Source of the DNA: an uncultured Christensenella sp.
GTDB lineage: Bacteria > Bacillota > Clostridia > Christensenellales > Borkfalkiaceae
Direction: 5' to 3'
Assembly (NCBI GenBank): GCA_910578655.1
Contig: CAJTQE010000062.1
Location: forward strand, 5,271 to 10,878
Length of the DNA stretch: 5,608 nt
Below, piece by piece: positions 1 through 4,157 of the stretch. Under the pieces are notes generated by a model, which was given only the letters and a program-made list of their open reading frames with translations, was not told where the DNA came from and made no database searches. Position numbers and translations under genes: made by a program. Numbering within the stretch: the stretch's first letter is position 1; every line of letters starts with the position of its first letter.

Positions 1-1
1 T

Positions 2-490
2 TCGAAATCAACCAACGTCGGCGCGGTTGCAAAATTTGCGGCAGCCGGCAAGAGAGTCAAGAAAAAGGATTTGGGTATGATTGCAAAATCATACGGCTAC
101 GTTTACGTGGCTCAGGTTGCAATGGGTTCCAGCCCCGTTCAGCTGTTGAAGGCGCTGACTGAAGCCGAAGCATATCACGGTCCCTCGCTTATCATAGCTT
201 ACTCTCCCTGCATCAACCACGGCATTAATATGACGAAGAGCCAGCTTGAACAGAAGGCGGCGGTTGACTGCGGATACTGGCAGCTTTACAGATACAATCC
301 CGAAGACGAGAAGTTCACGCTCGACTCGAAAGAGCCGTCCGGCGACTATCAGGCTTTCCTCGCAAGCGAAACGAGATACGCATCGCTTGTAAAAACTCAG
401 GGCGCAGACGTTGCGAACGAGCTTTTCAAGAAAACGGAAGAATCTGCAAAAGAAAGATACGAAACTTACAAAAAACTTTCAGACAATTAA
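2..490 (+). CDS. nifJ: Pyruvate:ferredoxin (flavodoxin) oxidoreductase, C-terminal 162 residues (5' end outside window)
   Basis: This enzyme oxidatively decarboxylates pyruvate to acetyl-CoA and CO2 in the cytoplasm and passes electrons to ferredoxin or flavodoxin. The reading frame is open to the left edge, so only the end of a protein that is usually about 1,170-1,200 residues is present. Visible family signatures are GAVAKFAAAGK (residues 7-17 of the fragment), KKKDLGMIAKSYGYVYVAQVAMG (20-42, cited as a block), YSPCINHG (67-74), a CGYWQLYRYNP segment and FTLDSKEP. Cys70 (codon 209-211) sits where the family places the fourth ligand of the TPP-proximal [4Fe-4S] cluster. The protein ends soon after the core, so it lacks the extra C-terminal domain known from the Desulfovibrio africanus enzyme. 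A TTG at 71 could be mistaken for a start, but homology continues upstream of it. The gene converges with the dnaG operon and ends 7 nt before a strong terminator. Confidence 0.95.
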   Translation, partial: SKSTNVGAVAKFAAAGKRVKKKDLGMIAKSYGYVYVAQVAMGSSPVQLLKALTEAEAYHGPSLIIAYSPCINHGINMTKSQLEQKAAVDCGYWQLYRYNPEDEKFTLDSKEPSGDYQAFLASETRYASLVKTQGADVANELFKKTEESAKERYETYKKLSDN

Positions 491-496
491 AGATTA

Positions 497-529
497 AGGC
501 GGAACCTAAGGTTCCGCCTCTTTAATTTC
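497..529 (+). terminator. Rho-independent terminator of the pyruvate:ferredoxin oxidoreductase gene
   Basis: A perfect 10-bp, GC-rich stem (AGGCGGAACC at 497-506 with GGTTCCGCCT at 510-519) closes a TAA loop and is followed by a T-rich run (519-529). It starts 6 nt after the stop codon, the usual position for an intrinsic terminator. The T tail is interrupted (CTCTTTAATTT), so some readthrough is possible. Confidence 0.88.
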
Positions 530-537
530 GATAATTA

Positions 538-598
538 CAACTTGTATTAAGTCGTTTGCAATTTTACAGAATTTACAAGTTGCTTTTTTTGTTTTTTT
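538..598 (+). repeat. 9-bp inverted repeat followed by two T7 tracts (second terminator or operator)
   Basis: CAACTTGTA (538-546) and TACAAGTTG (574-582) are perfect inverted repeats separated by 27 bases. The right arm is followed by C, seven T, G and seven T (584-598). Read as RNA this would be a long-loop hairpin with an excellent U tract, that is, a backup terminator for the upstream gene. Read as DNA, the right arm overlaps the -35 hexamer of the 6S promoter (580-585), so the repeat could instead be a regulator binding site. The sequence alone does not decide between these. Confidence 0.5.
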
Positions 599-608
599 AA
601 TATATAAT
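580..608 (+). promoter_or_regulatory. Sigma-A promoter for the 6S RNA candidate
   Basis: TTGCTT (580-585) and a perfect TATAAT (603-608) are separated by exactly 17 bases, and the spacer is almost entirely T (T7-G-T7-AA). The predicted start is near 615-617, which coincides with the base of the long closing helix of the 6S candidate (616-618). This match between promoter and RNA 5' end supports both calls. Confidence 0.75.
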
Positions 609-615
609 ATTAATA

Positions 616-790
616 AGGTCTGCGGTGTTCGTGGTATGAGAAATTCGTAATCCACAAAGTAATTTATGGGAGTGCGCCGTTCGTGAAAATAGGCAAGGTC
701 TGTTTTACGGAAAGTCCGATATTTCACTTCGCCACACCCACCTGCGAGAAGCGGGTTAATACTTTTTCATATCACGGCACAGGCGGATTT
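616..790 (+). ncRNA. ssrS: 6S RNA candidate
   Basis: 6S RNA mimics an open promoter and sequesters the housekeeping sigma form of RNA polymerase. The region folds as the family does. The closing stem pairs 618-623 with 783-788, 625-627 with 778-780, and 630-643 with 763-776, the last being 14 uninterrupted pairs. A large central bubble follows (about 644-667 on the 5' side, 740-762 on the 3' side). The 3' side of the bubble carries a small hairpin, CCTGC (741-745) with GCGGG (751-755) and loop GAGAA. The terminal arm pairs GGG 668-670 with CCC 737-739, GCG 674-676 with CGC 730-732, and GTGAA with TTCAC further in. Sequence resembling known 6S RNAs includes GTGTTCG near the 5' end, CCGATATTTCA at 715-725 and GCGAGAAGC at 744-752. 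The length of about 175 nt fits. A U-rich stretch (788-797) follows the closing stem and probably serves as terminator. The call rests on folding by eye and remembered consensus, without a covariance search. Confidence 0.8.
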
Positions 791-840
791 TTATTTTAAA
801 ACTTTAAAGTGTTTGTGTAATTGCAAGAACTCTTTCATAT

Positions 841-869
841 AAGAAAGAAGAGCCGATATATATCGACTC
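841..869 (-). terminator. Minus-strand hairpin plus U-rich tail
   Basis: Bases 850-869 form an inverted repeat, GAGCCGAT / ATCGACTC around ATAT, with one C-A mismatch. Read on the minus strand the hairpin is followed by TTCTTTCTT (849-841), as expected of an intrinsic terminator; on the plus strand no T run follows. It lies about 110 nt beyond the last gene of the dnaG operon and about 60 nt beyond the predicted start from the 934-962 promoter. It could therefore end the operon mRNA, a short local RNA, or both. The stem is AT-rich in the middle, so efficiency may be modest. Confidence 0.5.
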
Positions 870-927
870 CTCCCCTTATCCTATTATTATACAGCTTCAC
901 CGCCGCGAGTAATAGCACTTTATAAGT
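842..927 (-). ncRNA. Possible small RNA of about 85 nt, family not recognised
   Basis: This stretch lies between a consensus-like minus-strand promoter and a terminator-like hairpin. The predicted RNA has a 5' stem-loop closed by CUAUUA (915-910) pairing with UAAUAG (886-881), with a possible inner stem CGGC/GCUG around GGUGAA. A single-stranded purine-rich segment AUAAGGGGAGGAG (879-867) follows, then the terminal hairpin. The purine segment is a near-perfect Shine-Dalgarno match, but no ATG, GTG or TTG lies at usable distance after it, so it does not look like a ribosome site for a local gene. I do not recognise the RNA as any known riboswitch or small RNA family. It could also be only the 3' untranslated region of the dnaG operon. 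Confidence 0.35.
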
Positions 928-933
928 TGTTAT

Positions 934-962
934 AATATATCACTAAATGTTTGTTTTGTCAA
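934..962 (-). promoter_or_regulatory. Strong sigma-A promoter with extended -10, reading toward the 6S gene
   Basis: On the minus strand a perfect TTGACA (962-957) is followed after exactly 17 bases by TATATT (939-934), preceded by TGA, which gives an extended -10 (TGn). The predicted start is near 927. It begins only 15 nt after the stop codon of the zinc-ribbon gene and points away from that operon, with no evident protein gene downstream. By sequence it is at least as good as the 6S promoter. Confidence 0.65.
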
Positions 963-977
963 CAAATTTTCGCATAA

Positions 978-1679
978 TTATTCTTTAAATAAAAATCTAT
1001 GACAATTTTCGCACTCGGTAACTTCGCCGTGTGCGAGTTTTTCTTTACCGGCAATAGAAAGCTCCATTCCGCATTTGGAGCAGCGGTCTCCCGCAACAGC
1101 ACAAATTATGGGAAAAATGCGCTCACTGCGCTTTGATTCATACCGTTTTAAAACTTCGGGGTAAATATTTGCAGAAAGTTTTTTAAGTTCTTCTTTTATC
1201 TGCTCCATTTCCACAAGTTTTCTTTTCTTGTAGTCCTGATACGCCGTTGCAAATTCGGTGTATTGTTTTTGAACGGAAATCGTCTTTTTCTTGAAAGCCT
1301 TGTACTCTTCGTCGGCAGCCTTAACCGTTTTTGAAAGAGAATTTATTTCCGCTTTAATTGCTTTAAGTTTGTCCTGCAACTGTGTTGCGTTCTTTTTATA
1401 GAAAGAAATGTCCGCGCCTTCTTCAACCAAATCGTCAAGGTTTTCAAAATCTTTGATGGTTTCCGCTATGTCTTCATACTTTCTGCTTATTTTATGCAAC
1501 TCGGCTTCCAACTCGCACGCCTTTGCATCCATTGCGTCAAGCTTTTCGGGAGCTTTTGTAAGAAAACTTTTGCTCTGAGAATAATTTTTCCACTCATCAG
1601 AGCTTGCCGCATCGCGCTCTATTTTTAAAAGTTTTGAATCTTCTTCCTGATATTTAAGTAACTGTTCAATCTGCGTCAT
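978..1679 (-). CDS. C4 zinc-ribbon, coiled-coil protein (CdsZ / DUF164 family)
   Basis: The 233-residue protein has two parts. Residues 1 to about 190 are a Lys/Glu-rich, almost Gly/Pro-free segment expected to form a long antiparallel coiled coil. The C-terminus is a zinc ribbon with CxxC pairs at Cys200/Cys203 and Cys223/Cys226, all intact. This is the architecture of the family containing Chlamydia CT398/CdsZ and Helicobacter HP0958/FlgZ, where members act as adaptors or scaffolds; a nucleic-acid role has also been proposed. No signal peptide or membrane segment is visible, so it should be cytoplasmic. The start at 1679 is supported by AGGAG (1690-1686) 6 nt upstream. It follows nif3 by 15 nt as the last gene of the operon; next-door pairing of nif3 with this family is common in bacteria. 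Its precise function here is not known. Confidence 0.85.
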   Translation of the reverse strand: MTQIEQLLKYQEEDSKLLKIERDAASSDEWKNYSQSKSFLTKAPEKLDAMDAKACELEAELHKISRKYEDIAETIKDFENLDDLVEEGADISFYKKNATQLQDKLKAIKAEINSLSKTVKAADEEYKAFKKKTISVQKQYTEFATAYQDYKKRKLVEMEQIKEELKKLSANIYPEVLKRYESKRSERIFPIICAVAGDRCSKCGMELSIAGKEKLAHGEVTECENCHRFLFKE

Positions 1680-1694
1680 AATTAACTCCTTTTT

Positions 1695-2465
1695 TTAAAG
1701 TAAATTCTTATCGGCAAAGAATGCCGACGGAATTGAAAAAGCTGTTGATAATTGTGTAAATATTTTATTGAAACCGTAATTTTCCGCTGAATAATGCGTC
1801 AAATGAATTACGTTTATTCCACTGCCGACAAGAGCGGATATTTCGTGATGTTTCATATCCGAAGAAACGAATGCGTCCGCGCCGCGAGACTTTGCAAACT
1901 CGATTGCTTCGCTATTACAGCCCGCGCCGCAAAACGAAGCTATTTTTGTAATGCGCTTATCATTATCCCCGTAAAATACCGCACGGTCTGTATCAAAATT
2001 TTTACACACCTTTTTTTTAAGTTCGCCGAATTTTATTGCGTCCACACTGTAAACTCTGCCGTATCCGCCACAAGAAACGTCTGAATGAATTTGCGCGTCT
2101 TTACCGCCCAGACCTTCCATAAGATAATAATCTATCCCGTGCGGAGCAGCGTCAAAATTGAGGTGCATCGATATAACAGACGTACCCGACCTGAGGCAAA
2201 TACCTACCGGGTCGTCCGCCGATATGCGTGAAATGCCGCCGTAAATTGCAGGGTGATGCGTTACGATTAAGTTAAAACCGTGCTTTTTTGCTTCGTTTAT
2301 TGCTGCCAACGATAAATCAAGCGAGAATAAAACACCGTTTATTTCTTCCTTGCAGTCAATTAAAATTCCGCTATTGTCATACATTCTGTATTTTTTGCAA
2401 AACTCATCCGAAAGCGCTACAGGCGCAACGCCCTCAAGTATATTAAATATTTCCGTCAGTTTCAT
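1695..2465 (-). CDS. Nif3-like dinuclear metal-centre protein (YbgI/YqfO family)
   Basis: This is a 256-residue member of the conserved Nif3 family, whose structurally known members form toroidal hexamers with two metal ions per subunit. Database names such as GTP cyclohydrolase I type 2 are uncertain for the family. Visible motifs are YDNSGIL (29-35), replacing the usual WDNVGL; LDLS (49-52); VTHHP (68-72, metal ligands His70/His71); HLNFDAAPHGID (101-112, His101 and Asp105); GAGCNSEA; SSDMKHHE; and HYSAE near the C-terminus (His224, Glu228). The metal ligands all appear present. The length fits the short YbgI form, without the PII-like insert of the longer Bacillus YqfO type. The start at 2465 lies inside trmK, giving a 23-nt overlap, and GGAAGAG (2482-2476) lies 10 nt upstream. 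Confidence 0.9.
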   Translation of the reverse strand: MKLTEIFNILEGVAPVALSDEFCKKYRMYDNSGILIDCKEEINGVLFSLDLSLAAINEAKKHGFNLIVTHHPAIYGGISRISADDPVGICLRSGTSVISMHLNFDAAPHGIDYYLMEGLGGKDAQIHSDVSCGGYGRVYSVDAIKFGELKKKVCKNFDTDRAVFYGDNDKRITKIASFCGAGCNSEAIEFAKSRGADAFVSSDMKHHEISALVGSGINVIHLTHYSAENYGFNKIFTQLSTAFSIPSAFFADKNLL

Positions 2466-3099
2466 TTTTTAATATCTCTTCCATATTTTTTATCTGCCGT
2501 ACAAGTTCGGAACGGCTTAGTTCAGTCATTTCATTTGACAAATAACTTTTCTTCTTATTAATTTCTTCTTGTAAATAATTGTAAAATACGGGATTTTTAA
2601 GGCAGTCTTTTCCATAACGAAATTGCTCTTCCGTATACGGACTTGTACCGTTTAAATTCCCTTTTATAACAAAATAATATTTTTTGCCGTCGGTAAAAAT
2701 ATCGTCTTTCTCAAGATTACAACCGTTTTCAATTAGGTACTTGCGCAACTCTTCGGCATTTTTCATCGGCTGAAACACAAACGACTCAGGTATAAAACCT
2801 TCGCTCAATATTTTGATTATTTCCTTGCCGCCTACTCCTGCAATTACAACCAAATCGGTTTGTCTGTCAATTTCTTTTAAGCCGTCGCAACAGACGACGC
2901 GGCATTTACCGGACAAAATATAATCTTCAAGCAGCAGCTCGGCTTTTTTAAGACACTTTGCACTTATATCCGAAACGACTGCGCTTTGACACAAGCCGTT
3001 TTTAAGCATAAATTCGGCAACGTAGCCGTGATCACACGCAACGTCTGCAAAAGTATTACAACTCGAAAGATAACTGCAAAGATGTGTTATTCTATCCAT
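2443..3099 (-). CDS. trmK: tRNA (adenine(22)-N1)-methyltransferase TrmK
   Basis: TrmK uses S-adenosylmethionine to methylate N1 of A22 in the D-loop of bacterial tRNAs, mainly in Gram-positive bacteria. The 218-residue protein has the class I methyltransferase fold. Motif I is DVACDHGYVAEF (19-30; the family usually has DxGxDHAYLP), motif II is VVSDIS (41-46), the post-motif segment is VVIAGVGG (84-91; usually IAGMGG), and FQPMKNAEELRKYL (109-122) matches the LQPM..R..L block. The C-terminus (about 175-212) is charged and helical, as in the coiled-coil extension of the B. subtilis protein YqfN. The start overlaps the rpoD stop as TGATG with no evident Shine-Dalgarno, so translation is probably coupled to rpoD. 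Placement directly after the sigma factor gene matches the arrangement seen in many Firmicutes. Confidence 0.92.
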   Translation of the reverse strand: MDRITHLCSYLSSCNTFADVACDHGYVAEFMLKNGLCQSAVVSDISAKCLKKAELLLEDYILSGKCRVVCCDGLKEIDRQTDLVVIAGVGGKEIIKILSEGFIPESFVFQPMKNAEELRKYLIENGCNLEKDDIFTDGKKYYFVIKGNLNGTSPYTEEQFRYGKDCLKNPVFYNYLQEEINKKKSYLSNEMTELSRSELVRQIKNMEEILKNETDGNI

Positions 3100-4157
3100 C
3101 AGGTATCAAGAAAATCGCGAAGATGTTTGGAGCGCGACGGGTGACGCAGCTTTCTCAATGCTTTCGCCTCTATCTGACGGATCCGCTCACGCGTTACGTT
3201 AAACTCCCTGCCAACTTCTTCAAGCGTTCTCGGTCTGCCGTCGTCGACGCCGTAGCGCAGGCGCAAAACTTTTTCCTCACGCGGCGTAAGGCTGTTTAAT
3301 ACGCCCAAAAGCGTTTCTTTCAGCATAGTCGTCGACACTCTGTCCGACGGCGTTTCCGCCGATTCGTCTTCAAGAAAATCTCCGAGATGGCTGTCTTCCT
3401 CCTCTCCGATAGGAGATTCCAAAGATACGGGGTCCTGTGCTATTTTCTGAATTTCACGAACACGCTCTTCGCTTATGTGCATCTCTTCCGCGATTTCCGC
3501 AGGTGTAGGTTCCCTGCCGAGTTTTTGCAATAAAACGCGCGAAACGCGTGTAAGCTTGTTTATCGTTTCAACCATATGCACGGGGATACGAATAGTTCTT
3601 GCCTGATCGGCAATGGCGCGCGTTATTGCCTGCCTTATCCACCACGTTGCATAAGTTGAAAATTTGAAACCTTTCTGATAGTCGAACTTGTCCACTGCTT
3701 TCATAAGCCCGAGATTGCCTTCCTGAATTAAATCAAGAAACAGCATTCCTCTGCCGACGTATCTTTTGGCAATTGATACGACAAGCCTAAGATTGGCTTC
3801 CGAAAGTTTTTTCTTTGCGCTTTCGTCGCCGTCCTGTATTTTGCGCGCCAGATCAATTTCATCGTCGGTTGACAAAAGCGGCACCCTGCCTATGTCTTTT
3901 AAATACATTTTCACGGGATCGTCAAGCCCTATGTCCATAAGAGCCTGTTCATAAAGCTCTTTATCGCGCTCGGTCTCATCGATTATCTGTATGCCCGATT
4001 CCGCAATAGACTTGTAAACAAAATCCATTTGCGTAGGCGTAGTTTCATACTTTTCCATAATGTCGCAAAGAGCATTAGTTGTAATACTGCCCTTTATGCC
4101 GTAAGTATCGATAATCTGTTTCAAAATTTCATTAAGCTTCTGTTCGGATAAACTCAT
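3099..4157 (-). CDS. rpoD: RNA polymerase primary sigma factor RpoD (SigA)
   Basis: This is the housekeeping sigma factor that lets RNA polymerase recognise TTGACA/TATAAT promoters. All 352 residues are present. A short region 1.1-like segment covers about 5-60, and region 1.2 about 77-110 (DPVKMYLKDIGRVPLL). Region 2 (112-190) includes LRLVVSIAKRYVGRG, DLIQEGNLGLMKAV and the -10-reading helix FSTYATWWIRQAITRAI (166-182). Region 3 runs about 190-262 and region 4 about 275-352, with the -35-binding helix-turn-helix TLEEVGREFNVTRERIRQIE at 311-330. The size is typical of Gram-positive SigA and lacks the long non-conserved insert of proteobacterial RpoD. The start at 4157 overlaps the dnaG stop (ATGA) and has GGAG (4168-4165) 7 nt upstream, inside the last dnaG codons. 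The dnaG-rpoD pair is the classic macromolecular synthesis arrangement. Confidence 0.98.
   Translation of the reverse strand: MSLSEQKLNEILKQIIDTYGIKGSITTNALCDIMEKYETTPTQMDFVYKSIAESGIQIIDETERDKELYEQALMDIGLDDPVKMYLKDIGRVPLLSTDDEIDLARKIQDGDESAKKKLSEANLRLVVSIAKRYVGRGMLFLDLIQEGNLGLMKAVDKFDYQKGFKFSTYATWWIRQAITRAIADQARTIRIPVHMVETINKLTRVSRVLLQKLGREPTPAEIAEEMHISEERVREIQKIAQDPVSLESPIGEEEDSHLGDFLEDESAETPSDRVSTTMLKETLLGVLNSLTPREEKVLRLRYGVDDGRPRTLEEVGREFNVTRERIRQIEAKALRKLRHPSRSKHLRDFLDT

Noticed and set aside
71..79. TTG/ATG near base 71 as the start of a short separate gene
   Set aside because: The frame stays open to the left edge and the upstream residues match the same oxidoreductase family, so this is an internal codon.
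506..727. Minus-strand 73-codon open frame covering the nifJ terminator and most of the 6S candidate
   Set aside because: It lies antisense to a strong terminator and a structured RNA. Its peptide has no recognisable family and its composition follows the underlying hairpins and A/T tracts.
791..838. Minus-strand 15-codon open frame (MKEFLQLHKHFKVLK) downstream of the orphan promoter
   Set aside because: The only Shine-Dalgarno-like sequence (875-867) is about 30 nt upstream and separated by a terminator-like hairpin. The frame is too short to judge and overlaps the 6S 3' tail.
835..918. Minus-strand GTG-started 27-codon frame running through the putative small RNA, hydrophobic at both ends like some type I toxins
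   Set aside because: There is no ribosome site before the GTG, the frame crosses the terminator hairpin, and no known toxin family is recognised. Conservation data would be needed to revive it.
1794..2084. Plus-strand 96-codon open frame opposite nif3
   Set aside because: It is fully antisense to a well-supported conserved gene, with no recognisable domain, ribosome site or promoter.
3084..3299. Plus-strand 71-codon open frame opposite the end of rpoD
   Set aside because: It is antisense to the sigma region 4 coding sequence, whose codon usage explains the open frame.
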